DNA from: Symbiodinium natans
Taxonomy: Eukaryota; Sar; Dinophyceae; Suessiales; Symbiodiniaceae
Length of the DNA stretch: 64,000 nucleotides
Direction: 5' to 3'
NCBI GenBank assembly: GCA_905221605.1
Contig: CAJNDS010000902.1
Location: forward strand, 701,762-765,761
Position 1 is the stretch's first letter. Each line of letters begins with the position of its first letter. Positions 20,826 through 31,162 of this stretch are shown piece after piece. The notes below the pieces were generated by a model. It did no database searches, was not told the DNA's origin, and saw only the letters and a program-made list of their open reading frames with translations. Both the position numbers and the translations under genes were made by a program.

Positions 20826-20975
20826 GCCGGTGGTTTAGGGTTTAGGGTTTAGGGTTTAGGTTTAGGGTTTAGGGTTTAGGGTTTAGGGTTTAGGGTTTAG
20901 GGTTTAGGGTTTAGGGTTTAGGGGTTATGGGGTTAGGGGTTAGGGTTAGGAGGCTACACGGTCCAACAGGCCGGT
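20807..20975 (+). repeat. 25-bp direct repeats flanking a 119-bp TTTAGGG array
   Basis: 20807-20831 equals 20951-20975, and the interval 20832-20950 is almost purely telomere repeat. It has the look of an insertion with target duplication, or of a broken end healed with telomere sequence. Confidence 0.9.
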
Positions 20976-21088
20976 TGAAGACCTGTGTGCGGGGTTTAGG
21001 GTTTAGGCTTTAGGCTTTGTTAAGTTTAGGGTTTGGGTTTAGGGTTCAGGTTTAGAATGGTTAGGAGGTTTAGGAGGGTTTAAGGCTT

Positions 21089-21189
21089 CTTACTGGCTCA
21101 AAACCCAACTTTTCAACTTTTGGGCTTCTTATAAGGTAGTTTATTCTGAAAGTTTCAACTTGTATTTCTTTGGGTTTTGGGCCAGTAAG
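21089..21189. mobile_element. Hairpin element, family F copy 1 (empty form)
   Basis: CTTACTGGCTCAAAACCCA at the left and the complement of CTTACTGGCCCAAAACCCA at the right. GCTT flanks directly (21085-21088, 21190-21193). The interior has no telomere repeat, in contrast to copy 2 at 27405-27609. Confidence 0.75.
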
Positions 21190-22220
21190 GCTTTAGAGTT
21201 CAGAGATATAGGGGCTTTAGGGCCAAGGGGCCCTGATCCCTGCACTAGCCTGCGACTTCTACCTCGCGGAAACACGTTGACAGCACTCGGTCGCCTACGC
21301 AAGGTGCATGAAACATCGTCATTCCTCTAGAGGCGCTGTGCCCAGCCCAGATCAAGACCCTCGCCCTAAACCCTAAACCCGAACCTTTCTCACCAGACGA
21401 GCGTCACGATGCTTCAGCCAGAATCTATAATCCCAAGCCAAGCCGATGTCCAGACCGAACACCCGCAGAGTCACGCCGGCTTATGTCTTATACGGCCTAC
21501 ATGCAATCACTCCAAAGAATCCAGGATGTTGACCTAGGGTTTAGGGTTTAGGGTTTAGGAATTAGGGTTTAGGGGTTAGGGTTTAGGGCTTAGGATTTGC
21601 AGGTTCCTGGTTTCGTTGAGTGTACGTATGGAATGTGCTGTTGGGGATACAGGCAGTGAAAACACTTCGTCTTCTCTATGATTAGCGAAGGCCGTGCAGG
21701 GAACGGCAAGGCTTAGACACCCGCATTCTGACCGCTAAACCCCGAACCCTAAACCCCTAAACCCCAAACCCCTAAACCCCTAACCCCCTAACCCTAAGCC
21801 TCCAAGCCTGCAGCGAGGTACAGGAGCCCAGCCAAGAAGTCTATGCCGCTTTGCTCGGTCAGCTCCTGGTTTTGAGGAGGTCTGAGGGTTTAGGGTTTAG
21901 GGTTTGGGGTTTGGGGTTTAGGGTTGTAGGGTTTGGGGTTTAGGGTTTAGGGTTGAGGATTTCGAGTATAGGGTTTGAGGATCAGGCTCTAGCTTAAAGG
22001 TCTTACCTCACAAATGGTTCAGCCTTTTTTTCCGGGGGGGGGGGGGAAGTAGGGTTTGGAACTATGAGTTTTGTCGTGCCATAGACCCTGAAATATCCAA
22101 GTGTGCATTCAACAATCTCTGGATTGAAGATTCAACGTTCCCAGGAAAAGATTTACGAGGAACCTTCTTCGATCCTGAATCATCTGACCCTGATTCTGAA
22201 TGAGATTTTGGAAAAAAATA

Positions 22221-22328
22221 CTAGCACCCAGAGTAGGCCCATATTCCCTTCTCGGGTTCCCTTGTAGAAGCCCCTCAAAACCAAAAAGGGCACCCTTTGA
22301 TTCATTCCTAGGTTACTCTTGCGTCTAG
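22221..22328. mobile_element. Hairpin element, family B copy 1
   Basis: CTAGCACCCAGAGTAGG ... TTACTCTTGCGTCTAG inverted ends, shared interior core (GGTTCCCTTGTAGAAGCCCC, AAAAAGGGCACCC), and AATA directly repeated outside (22217-22220 and 22329-22332). Confidence 0.75.
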
Positions 22329-23149
22329 AATACGCAAAAACCGGTATTCAAAAATGGTCTCGTGGCCATGAGGGAAAAGGGGGGTAAGACTGGTTTGCTG
22401 GCTTATCTAATGGCTGAACGGTTTAACAGTTTCATGATTCAGCTGTTCAATGCTTTAGCGGTTAACGGCTTAGGGAGCACGACTGCATGCGCAGAAGTGA
22501 CTGGTTCGTTTTTACTGGCACTTAGAGGCTTCGACGGCCTGACTGCGGAACTTATTGGTTTCAGTGGCTTAAGGTACTAATCGGCACGTAGGCCACCTCT
22601 ATATGCTGAAACCTGTGGTTGCACGGGCACCTATCCAATTCGTAGGTAGAAACTTGATGTTTTAGCTTAATGGGTTCGTAGTTGCACCTAATACTTGGTT
22701 CAATGCCTAGGTGGATCATGTTCCAAAACAGGTTGCCTGTCTCGAAACAGACATGGCTCGATGTGTTAGATGCGCGTAGATGTCTGCTGGGCGAGATCAT
22801 TGTTGTAGTGCTTAAGAAACCCTAAACCCTAAAACCCGGACAAAGACCAAGCCGTGCCATGTTTGCAAGTGAAGTATACTGTCCTCGTCGGTGTATTTTT
22901 CAGACCAAAAGTAAGACAACGAAGGACAATGAATATCCAAGCCGACTTCAAAGAACAAGCGAGAAACGATAGATTTGAGTTAGGGTCCCAATGTAGTCAT
23001 TGTTATGCGTTCCAACGGCCATTAGGCTGGGAATCAGTCCGGTTTTCATCAAGTCCGTCTTCAATATAGAAAAAAAGCCAGGAAGATCACAGGAACAGCA
23101 GGTTCATGAGAGGGTTTAGCCTATATTATTTAGATATGAATATAATAAA

Positions 23150-23290
23150 TAAATAAATACATATATATATATATATGTGTGTGTGTATATACATTTTTAT
23201 ATCATATTCTACACATGCACATATACTAATGCAAGTATATGTGTGTGTATACATATATATATATATATATATTTTTTTTTTTTCTATTTG
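23150..23290. repeat. AT/GT microsatellite
   Basis: (AAAT)n, (AT)n, (GT)n, another AT run and a T-run. Composition is unlike the surroundings. Confidence 0.9.
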
Positions 23291-23439
23291 TATATTTCTC
23301 ACAAGTAGCTGGCTAGGGCTCGGGGTGATCCAGGCGCCGCGGTTATTTCCGAGCCCTAAACCCTAAACTTGCCCTAATCCTTGAGCCCTAAACCTTAGAC
23401 TAGCATTCCCCCTTTTCTAGGGTTCGGGGTTTAGGGCTA

Positions 23440-23560
23440 CTAGGACCCAGAGTAGTCCTCATTTCCTTTTTCGGTGGGTTTAGGCTCCCTTATCAGGGCC
23501 CCTGTAAACCAAAAAGGGCACCCTTTGCATTCCTACTGGTCGTTTACTCCTGGGGTCTAG
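23440..23560. mobile_element. Hairpin element, family B copy 2
   Basis: CTAGGACCCAGAGTAG ... TTACTCCTGGGGTCTAG with the same core (TTTAGGCTCCCTTATCAGGG, AAAAAGGGCACCC). No clear target duplication. Confidence 0.7.
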
Positions 23561-23785
23561 TAGAGGCTCGGCCAGCTTTTCGGGGGGTTGGATGGGTTGG
23601 GGAGAACTGAGGCTCTTGATTCTTAGGTTGTTGAGAAATGGGGGTTATGAGGCACTGAACTGGGCCACGTGGGGCCCCTACGCTTACTATAGGGGGATGT
23701 AGGGTACCTCATTCCCTACTCTGCTAAGAAATGGCCAGCAAATGAGAGCATTGTAAGTGCATGTATACTGGAACCCCTTGTCTGA

Positions 23786-23898
23786 ACCCTAGACCCCTAA
23801 ACCCTAAACCCTAAACCCTAAACCCTAAACCCTAAACCCTAAACCCTAAACCCTAAACCCTAAACCCTAAACCCTAAACCCTAAACCCTAAACCCTAA
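23786..23898 (-). repeat. (CCCTAAA)n array
   Basis: About 15 perfect copies ending six bases before the next island. Confidence 0.95.
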
Positions 23899-23904
23899 CG
23901 GCAG

Positions 23905-23996
23905 CAGAAGGAGAGACTGAGCAACTTCATGCGGACGGAGCTGGATTTCCAGGGCGTCGCTCGGTCGGATTTCGTGGCTCTCGGTCGTTGCAGGGG
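23905..23996 (+). CDS. Candidate exon (about 30 codons)
   Basis: CGGCAG acceptor and GCAGGG|GTTTAGGG, where the array supplies the GT. It reads QKERLSNFMRTELDFQGVAR, then SDFVALGRCR. Array-exon-array order is CCCTAAA then TTTAGGG. Family unknown. Confidence 0.5.
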
Positions 23997-24213
23997 GTTT
24001 AGGGTTTAGGGTTTAGGGTTTAGGGTTTAGGGTTTAGGGTTTAGGGCTTAGGGCTTAGGGCTTAGGGTTTATGTAGGGTTTAGGGTTTAGGGTTTATATA
24101 GGGTTTAGGGTTTAGGGTTTAGGGTTTAGGGTTTGGGGTTTAGGGTTTAGGGTTTAGGGTTTAGGTGTTTTTTGGGTTTAGGGCTTAGGGCTTAGGGTTT
24201 AGGGTTTAGGGTT
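23997..24213 (+). repeat. (TTTAGGG)n array, about 215 bp
   Basis: TTTAGGG with CTTAGGG patches and two TTTATATAGGG/TTTATGTAGGG interruptions. Confidence 0.95.
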
Positions 24214-26080
24214 TAGTTTGCTTTGGAGGATCGGGGTTTCTAAGGCCCTTGAGACAAGGGTTCCTCTAGGGCTCAAAGTCCCTTAGTGGGTTACCTCTAA
24301 GCCATAAACCCTGCGCCCAAAACCCCTAAACCCTAAACCCGAGCCCTGAAGCCCTAAACCCTAAAACCCTCCCTGAGCCCTAAACCCTGAACCCTAAGAA
24401 GGGATTCGGGCTGAGGGCTCTGGGTTTAGGGATTAGGGGTTTATGGTTGAGGGTTTAGGGCTAAAACGAAGTTCGATCTCACAAAACACTGAAGACGAAG
24501 TTGCGCTCCGAAGACGAAATACGTCACAACACATTCCCAAGCATGCTATGCAAAGACAAGACCAGGTCCAGAAAAGGTAATTTCGGCCCTACCCGAGCAC
24601 GACCGACTGACGAAAATCGGGAAATGAGGCTTCAGGACCGTTGCGTAAAGTCAGGTACAGGGTTACAGGGCTGGGGGAATTCAGGCTTCAGGGAATTTGA
24701 GCGAGGATTTACGCGCCAGCGCGGACTGGAGGGAGCCAGACCAGAGCCAGATCTATGGCCTGAGCTTTCCTCAAATCTGAGCGCCGAATTCGGCATCAGA
24801 GGCAGGGGCATTCCCTAAACCCTAAACCCTAAACCCTAAACCCTAAACCCTAAACCCTAAACCCTAAACCCTAAACCCTAAACCCTAAACCCAGGCTCCC
24901 GTGAGCCGAGTTATAAATAGGCTGCCAGGCCGAAATACAGGCACAGTTTGGGGGAACATTGCGACTTCAGGCGCCGAAGTCCAGCTCCCATCTAGGGCTC
25001 CACCACTGGAGGTGACGAAAAGGGGACTCCCTTCCTTGTATAGTAGTACACTTCTCTGTATCTCTGCCCGAATCGTAAACCCAGACTCAACCGTGTCTCC
25101 CGTCATCTCGGTGGGCTAGGTCGGTGCCGCCGAAGTCCTTGCCCGACCGGGCACTGAAGACTAGCTTGCCCACACGCGCTTGCCCACACGCGCTTGGCCT
25201 AGTACAGGCCTCCTCCTTCTGCCCATCTGCACCGGTGCAGGTCTCCTCCATCTGCCCATATCAGGCCTCATGTCTTCTGAAACCTAAACCCTAAACCCGA
25301 AACCCTAAACCCTAAACCATCTCTGTTCTTGAGCCGGCCCTAGCAGCCGGCGTCCGCTCGCGTACGTCAAGCTTTGCGGCCTTGTAGTTCAGCGCCTTAC
25401 TGCCGCAGTAGTCTTCATAGCCCCTATATAAGCCGGTGAATAGTAGGAATACTGTAATGATCATCATAACAATCATAAGGAGAAGAATAGTAACAATCAT
25501 CATCAATAATGATAACCATAATATTCACAATGATAAAAGTAATAGTAATGATAATAAGAATGGTAATAATATTAATATGGCCTGGCCGTGTGCAAGGCAT
25601 AAGACCCTGTGAATGGACGGTGACCAGTTCTCGGAGCTACTTAGGAGGTTCATGGGTACAAATAGCCCCAATGTCTACTGTTTGCTTAAGAACCCCAACA
25701 GAGTAAAGAATAATATTCCCTATATTAACCTTACAAAGGCAGTCCATTTTTTTGTTTTATTGTTTTGGAGCAACTACTGGCTAGAAGTTTAATTACATTT
25801 TAACCTACTTGAAGGACTTAGGGGGCTTGTCAGTACGGTTGTACTTGGGGTTATAAGTACCCTGAACCTCCAAGTGCACCGTGTTTGTTTTAGGCGTAGC
25901 TTCCTTTCATGTAGCCCCATCAAGCAGGCAAACAACAACGAAAGGTTTTCTTCTTTTGCCCCTGAAGCCTAAAGGGTTTAGGCCGGTTTAGGGTTCGGGT
26001 TCAGGGTCTAGGGTCTAGGGTCTAGGGTTTAGGGTTTAGGGTTTAGGGTTTAGGGTTTAGGGTTTAGGGTTTAGGGTCAG
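24214..26080. other. Mosaic block with two weak open frames
   Basis: Short telomere repeats 24300-24470, an open + frame 24501-24818 (105 codons, unrecognised, charged), CCCTAAA 24813-24892, a second open frame 24901-25119, a CTTGCCCACACGCG duplication near 25166, AT-rich (ATC/ATA)n 25440-25580, family H repeat 25808-25879, and TTTAGGG 25984-26075. The frames have no supporting motif. Confidence 0.4.
25808..25879. repeat. Dispersed repeat, family H copy 2
   Basis: Ordered match to 19136-19200, including the terminal GAACCTCCAAGT. Confidence 0.5.
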
Positions 26081-26184
26081 ACCGTTGGAGCCCTCTGGTG
26101 CCCTTTGAGGTCTCCGGGCGCGTGAAGTTCCAGGGCAACAACAAGGATGGCCTGCTGGCGGTTCGACAGGCAGAGGGCCCTGAA
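26081..26184 (+). CDS. Candidate exon (about 34 codons), reversed flank order
   Basis: GGGTCAG acceptor and CCTGAA|GCTTAA (GC donor). It reads RWSPLVPFEVSGRVKFQGNN, then KDGLLAVRQAEGPE. Unlike the other islands it has TTTAGGG on the left and CCCTAAA on the right. Family unknown. Confidence 0.5.
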
Positions 26185-26987
26185 GCTTAAACCCTCACCC
26201 CAAACCCTAGCCCTAAACCCTAGCCCTAAACCCTAAACCCCTAAACCCCTAAACCCCTAAACCCCTAAACCCCTGACGGGAATGGCGATCTAAGCTTCGA
26301 TCGCCTTCCGGCGATACCAGCGAGCAGCGCGCAGGAGGAGAGCACAGGGCACTCGACATCTACTATTTGCCGAAGAACCACCCAAAGCATGAAGAACAAA
26401 TATTCCCCATGTCGCCCTTGTAAGAAAACATCGAGAAAAACAATCCCCATGTTGCCCTTGTAAGTTTTTTTTTTTTTTTTTTTGGGGGGGGGGGTTCTGA
26501 AGCAGATAGTAGACATCGGGGATGGCCGCCACGGTTGCTTTGAGAAGAGTGCCTTCAAGAACCCCCCCAAAGTCGAGCTTCGACTCTGCGGCCGCCGTGA
26601 CGGGGGAGATTCCTAGCCACGACTTGCTTAACCCTTAACCCTAAACCCTAAACCCTAAACCCTAAACCCTAAACCCTAAACCCCCTCAACACATGAAAAA
26701 GACTCTTCCTTACAAGGGCAGAACGGCCTTGCAAGAAGCCTTACGCCTCCTAGAGCCCCCCCCCCCCCCCCCCGAAAATCCGAAAACAAGAAGACCCTTA
26801 GGGTTTAGGGTTTAGGGTTTAGGGTTTAGGGTTTAGGGTTTAGGGTTTAGGGTTAGGGTTTAGGGTTTGAAGCATGGTGAGGCCAGCAGGAAGCCAAGTG
26901 TTCCGGGTGTCGGATGCAAAGGCTTTAGGGGCTCGCGGCTCCGGGTTTGAAGGGGTGCGGGTTTCGGGTCCAAGCTTCTATCAAATT

Positions 26988-27120
26988 AACCCTAAACCCT
27001 TAACCCTAAACCCTTACCCCAAAACCATTAACCCTAAACCCTTAACCCTAAACCCTAAACCCTTGACCCTAAACCCTTGACCCTAAACCCTTAACCCTAA
27101 ACCCTATTCCCTAAACCCGA
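26988..27120 (-). repeat. Mixed CCCTTAA/CCCTAAA array
   Basis: Alternating CCCTAAA and CCCTTAA or CCCTTGA units, a higher-order dimer rather than random decay. Confidence 0.8.
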
Positions 27121-27404
27121 ACCCTTCTCCCATTAAACACGTACGCGATGAGCCCTGGTCGTCATCCAGGAGGCTCTAGGCGTTCAGCTCCAGCTCCCCA
27201 GAGTGTTGGTAGGGACTGAACCCATGAACCTCTCAGGGGTTTTGGGTTTAGAGTTAAGGGTTTAGGGTTTAGGGTTTGGGGCACAACCTAAACCTCAGGA
27301 CCCAATGCCTAAACCCTAAACCCCAAACCCAAACCCCGAACCCTCGCCTTCGCCTTCAGGTGCAGGGTGGGTCCTATGTGCGGGTTGGAATGGCCGCTGG
27401 GCAT

Positions 27405-27609
27405 CCTTCTGGCTCAAAACCCAACTTTTCAACTTTTGGGGGCTTCTCATAAAACCCTAAACTCTAAACCCTCAACCCCAAAACCCCTGAGAGGCTCATT
27501 ATTCTGTGAACCCTAAACCCTAAACCCTAAACCCTAAACCCTAAACCCTAAACCCTAAACCCCAAACCCTAAACCCTAAACCCTAAACATGGGTTTTGGG
27601 CCAGCAAGG
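27405..27609. mobile_element. Hairpin element, family F copy 2, split by two telomere-type insertions
   Basis: The left end CCTTCTGGCTCAAAACCCA and right end TGGGTTTTGGGCCAGCAAGG match copy 1 at 21089-21189. Between them the element sequence is interrupted twice by CCCTAAA-type repeats (about 27454-27495 and 27510-27590), leaving TCATTATTCTGTGAA as the remnant of the middle. Confidence 0.75.
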
Positions 27610-27791
27610 CAAAGGGAGCCGTCGGGTTTTGGTGCTGCTGCTTAGTTCCCCTGAGCCAATGTACGCGGACCCCGGGTGTGCCCCTATTCCACCATTTTCT
27701 AGGGTTTAGGGTTTAGGGTTTAGGGTTTAGGGTTTAGGGTTTAGGGTTCAGGGTTTAGGGTTTGGGGTTTAGGGTTTAGGGTTTAGGGCTA

Positions 27792-27869
27792 CTAGGACCC
27801 ACCCTTAACCCTAAACCCTAAACCTAAAAAGGTTACCCCGTTCTAGTCCTAGGTCGCTCTTGGATCTAG
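27792..27869. mobile_element. Hairpin element, family B copy 3, interior replaced by telomere repeat
   Basis: CTAGGACCC is followed almost at once by CCCTTAACCCTAAACCCTAA, then the right end (GGTCGCTCTTGGATCTAG). The left core is missing. Confidence 0.6.
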
Positions 27870-28482
27870 TAAGACTTACTTGCCCGGCAGCTGACCGTGA
27901 GGCTTGCTGAGTTGCTTAGGGGTTAGGGTTCGGGGTTCAGGTTTTAGGGTTTAGGGTTTAGGGTTTCCATATTTCCTTAGGAAAATTAACGTCTAACCTG
28001 TCTATTCCTTGGTTGGAGATGCAGGTAAACATTGTATCCGGGTTCAGGGTTCTTTTTTCTGGTCTGAGGTTGAGGCACTTCGAGTGCTGCGGGTTCCGGG
28101 TTTTTACATGCAGATGCTTCAGCATCAGGAGATGTGTTGTCTTTTGGTAAGTCGCGGACTGCCCTGAATTTCGGAACCGTGGCTTGGCGTTTAGGGTTTA
28201 GGGTCTAGGGTCTAGGGTCTAGGGTCTAGGGTTTAGGGTTTAGGGTTTACGGTTTTTAGGGTTTTGGTGCCTCTTCGGTGAACCCGTTCTTTCATGCTCG
28301 AAGACATCACTAGTAGAGTTTAGGGGTTTAGGGGTTTTGTGTTTAGGGTTTAGGGCTAGGTTTATAGGGTTTAGGTTTTAGGGTTCAAGGTGTCCTCTCA
28401 CTAGGAATAGTCAGAAGGCTTGGGTTTTAGGGCTCTGACTTTGTGCTTCTTTGGCTGCTGGAGCAGTACGTGCGTCTTTCAG

Positions 28483-28593
28483 GGTCCCTGAGCCCGGAAC
28501 CGTTTGTAGCACAGGTCGACCCCAACAGAACCATCACCTGGTCGGCGAACGCGACGACGGCCATGTACTGGCAGGCACTTGCAAGCACTGCAA
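28483..28593 (+). CDS. Candidate exon (about 37 codons)
   Basis: A good acceptor CTTTCAG|G and CTGCAA|GTACCC donor. One frame reads SLSPEPFVAQVDPNRTITWS, then ANATTAMYWQALASTA. A second frame reads GTCKHCKYPL with a CxxC. Which is used is undecided. Confidence 0.45.
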
Positions 28594-29002
28594 GTACCCG
28601 CTTCTCCCCCCCCCCGCCCGTTTAGGGTTCATTGTTTCAGTGTTAGGTTAGACGGACATAAACCCTAAACCCTAAACCCCAGACCCTAATACTTGTTACC
28701 AATAAGAGCTGCAATGGATTCCTAGGTTGTCTGGCAACCCAGGCTGGTTTCGCGGTTCTGTTCTGAACTTCAGGGGAAGTAACCTGCCAAAGTCTCGCGC
28801 TTGGGCGGCTGAGATGGCTCATACTCTCTCGGCCCTATACCTGTATTTAAGCTCAACTCTACTTGACTTAAGCTTCTTAGTTGGTCTGCGCACCTGCAGC
28901 AGGGCTGTGGGTTTAGTTTGGGAGTAGGGGAACCCCCAAGCCCGAAATCCTAAACCTCAAACCCCAAATACTCACTTCCGAAACCCAAATCCATCGTGAA
29001 AG
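28594..29002. other. Putative intron, mostly unique
   Basis: Short CCCTAAA around 28660-28690, then unique sequence including an unsupported open + frame (28727-28927). Confidence 0.35.
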
Positions 29003-29063
29003 CTTCGCCGGCGCCGCGTTGAGGTGGAACCGGCTGATACCGTCGAGCTTGCGCGGCCTGATG
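29003..29063 (+). CDS. Candidate exon (20 codons)
   Basis: GAAAG acceptor and CCTGATG|GTATTG donor; reads LRRRRVEVEPADTVELARPD without a stop. No telomere array touches it. Family unknown. Confidence 0.4.
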
Positions 29064-29223
29064 GTATTGTTAGGGTTGAGGGTTTCGGGAACGAGGGCTT
29101 CCGCAAGTTTGAGCTTCTTTGCCGGGCTTTGACGGTTTAGGGTTTAACTCCTAAACCCTAAACCCTAAACCCCAAACCCCAAACCCCAAACCCTAAACCC
29201 TAAACCCTAAAAGCCCTCCCAAG

Positions 29224-29329
29224 GTGGGTCCTGCCCCTCGCCGGGACCTTGGCGATCTGCATTCCGTGCCTTATTGGCTGCTGGGCCGGCTACCGGCTTC
29301 GCTGCTTGGCCCAGAAGCCGTCATGGAGG
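29224..29329 (+). CDS. Candidate exon encoding a hydrophobic, membrane-like segment
   Basis: CCCAAG|G acceptor and ATGGAGG|GTTTAGGG donor inside the array. It reads WVLPLAGTLAICIPCLIGCW, then AGYRLRCLAQKPSWR, about 23 hydrophobic residues followed by basic residues, typical of a membrane segment. CCCTAAA left, TTTAGGG right. The gene is unidentified. Confidence 0.55.
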
Positions 29330-30063
29330 GTTTAGGGTTTAGGGTTTAGGGTTTAGGGTTTAGTTTAGGGTTTAGGGTTTAGGGTTTAGGGTTTAGGGCC
29401 TAGGGTGGGTTTAAGGCCTTAGGCTTCGGCAAGCGCCTAGCCCTACACCCTTAACCCCTGGGCAGGAATCCTGCACGGCGTTTAGGGTTTCGGGTTCAGA
29501 AACCCTAAACTCTAAACCCCTAAACCCTAAACCCCTAAGCCCTAAGCCCTAAACACTAAACCCGAAACCCTATACCCTACACCCTAAACCCTAAACCCTG
29601 AAAAAGCCCGACGTCCGACTTCGCAGCTCTAGGACATAGGATTGCTGCACACCCTTCAAGGCCTCGGAGGTCGACCCTAGACCCTAACCTAGCTAGTCCC
29701 TTAAAAATATTGCATTTTTGCATTTTGGGCTAAGAGGCGACTTCTTTTCCAGAGGGCTGAGGGCTGGCTATGGGGTTTAGGGGCATCTCTGGGCTGGTTT
29801 TCGGCTTCAGGGTTAGTGCCTACTCTGGGCTGGCTTTAGAGTTGTCTGTCTTGTCGCCTGATTAGAAAGATGTAAATGGAGTATGTTCTTAATGTTATGG
29901 GAGTCTTTGGCCGGGCGGGTGTTTTTTTCCCCACCGCTCGATGAAGCGCTGGACAAGTGAATGCTTGGACTTGAGATCCCTAACCTAGCTCGGCTCTTGG
30001 GATATTGCACTTTTGCATATTGGGCTGAAGAGGCTCTCATGTCGGAATTCTTTCCCTGAGGCT

Positions 30064-30174
30064 GGGATGCCCAATAGTACCCTTATTCCCTTTTTGGTAG
30101 GTTTAGGTTCCCTTATAAACCCCTTTAAGCAAACGAGGGCACCCTTTTTGAGCCTAGGTTACTGGGCAGCCTAG
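30064..30174. mobile_element. Hairpin element, family A copy 4
   Basis: GGGATGCCCAATAGTACCC ... TACTGGGCAGCCTAG with the full shared core. No direct repeat is recognisable outside. Confidence 0.75.
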
Positions 30175-30839
30175 TCCCAGAGGGCTGAGAAGGGGCATCC
30201 CAGCAATGATCCCTGAGCAAAAACCTAAGCCCGACAACATCCGATCTTGGAGATCGGGGACCTAGGAGGTCCTCATTCAGTGGGTTTAGTTTCAGGGTTT
30301 AGGGTTTTGGGTTTAGGGTTTAGGGTTTAGGGTTTAGGGTTTAGGGGTAACCCCATCAAGGGTCTCTCTCTTGGGTACTTAAAGCTTGACTTTGTACCAC
30401 CCTAAACCTTCCCTGGCAGTGACACCAAGCAATGGGGCTCGGACAGGCCACTGTGGTTGATGTGTCCCGCCTCCTCATGTCAGGTAGTAGATCAACCCTA
30501 AACCCTCAACCCTATACCCTAAACCCTAAACCCGACACCTGTTCCAAAAAGAGCCCTAAGGCAGCTTCCCTTTTTGGTAAGGACTGGGCAGAAAGGAGGC
30601 TTTGGCGTTTAGGAGTTTAGGTGCGTTGTGTACATTGGCGTACCGTATTAGAGTAGGAAGCCGGGTTTAGGGTGGCTCTAGAGTTTTGGGACCACGGACA
30701 TAAATTTCGAGAACCTCTCCACATGCATTTTTTTGTTGGTGACCTTTCGTTCTGGACCGTGCTGCACAGGAAGGAGCACCCGGCGTGTCTCAAGGAATGT
30801 GGATACTTCCGCTCTAAACGCTAAGGAGCAGGTGAAGAA

Positions 30840-30952
30840 CTAGGATGCCCAGTAGTACCCTTATTCCCTTTTTGCGGGGTTTAGGTTCCCTTATAAACCC
30901 CTTCAAGCAAAAAAGGGCACCCTTTATAAGCCTTGGTTACTAAGCAGCCTAG
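30840..30952. mobile_element. Hairpin element, family A copy 5, ending at a candidate splice acceptor
   Basis: CTAGGATGCCCAGTAGTACC ... TAAGCAGCCTAG with AGAA repeated directly outside (30836-30839 and 30953-30956). Its terminal CTAG is the AG preceding the exon-like island 30953-31021. Confidence 0.75.
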
Positions 30953-31021
30953 AGAAGCATCCTCGTGTCGCCCAGGCGCCAGCTGGCGCCAGCAGCAGCA
31001 GCAGCAACTGCAGAACCAGAA
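30953..31021 (+). CDS. Candidate exon bounded by a mobile element and a canonical donor
   Basis: The acceptor AG is the last two bases of the family A element; the donor is CCAGAA|GTGAGT. Two open frames exist: KHPRVAQAPAGASSSSSNCR and EASSCRPGASWRQQQQQQLQ (a Gln/Ser run from AGC repeats). The boundary logic is better than the protein evidence. Confidence 0.4.
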
Positions 31022-31045
31022 GTGAGTGTGAAGAGCGCCTTAGTA

Positions 31046-31162
31046 GCCTTAGTAGCCCAGTGGTACCCTTTACCTTTTTTTTGGTTATGGTTTCCCTTAT
31101 AAAGTAGCCAACCCCAAAAAGGGGTGGCCTTGTTATTAACATGGCTACTGGGCTACTAAGGC
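31046..31162. mobile_element. Hairpin element, family C, with the longest clean inverted ends
   Basis: Left GCCTTAGTAGCCCAGTGG and right complement GCCTTAGTAGCCCAGTAG match over 16 of the first 16 bases. The core (GGTTTCCCTTATAAAG, CCCCAAAAAGGGGTGGCC) is shared with families A and B. Confidence 0.75.

Larger units (their letters stand above)
20976..23904. other. Mosaic block with three mobile elements and an AT microsatellite
   Basis: Family F element 21089-21189, TTTAGGG 21534-21590 and 21880-21960, CCCCTAAA-like 21745-21790, a G-run at 22035, family B elements 22221-22328 and 23440-23560, AT/GT microsatellite 23150-23290, and CCCTAAA 23786-23898. The stretch 22360-23100 is unique with weak open frames that I do not support as genes. 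Confidence 0.5.
26185..28482. other. Putative intron with T/G junction, arrays and two telomere-invaded hairpin elements
   Basis: CCCTAAA/CCCCTAAA 26190-26275, T-to-G homopolymer 26466-26494, CCCTAAA 26631-26685, C-run 26758-26773, TTTAGGG 26798-26870, CCCTTAA/CCCTAAA 26988-27120, family F copy 2 at 27405-27609, TTTAGGG 27700-27785, family B copy 3 at 27792-27869, TTTAGGG/TCTAGGG 28190-28265. Confidence 0.5.
29330..30952. other. Putative intron with two family A elements
   Basis: TTTAGGG 29326-29405, short CCCTAAA 29505-29600, unique 29600-30060, family A element 30064-30174, TTTAGGG 30284-30347, short CCCTAAA 30495-30535, unique 30540-30838, family A element 30840-30952 ending at the next exon. 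Confidence 0.45.

Noticed and set aside
22362-22800. Small frames on both strands
   Set aside because: No motif, no splice logic and repetitive GGTTTAA/GGCTTAG wording; likely chance.
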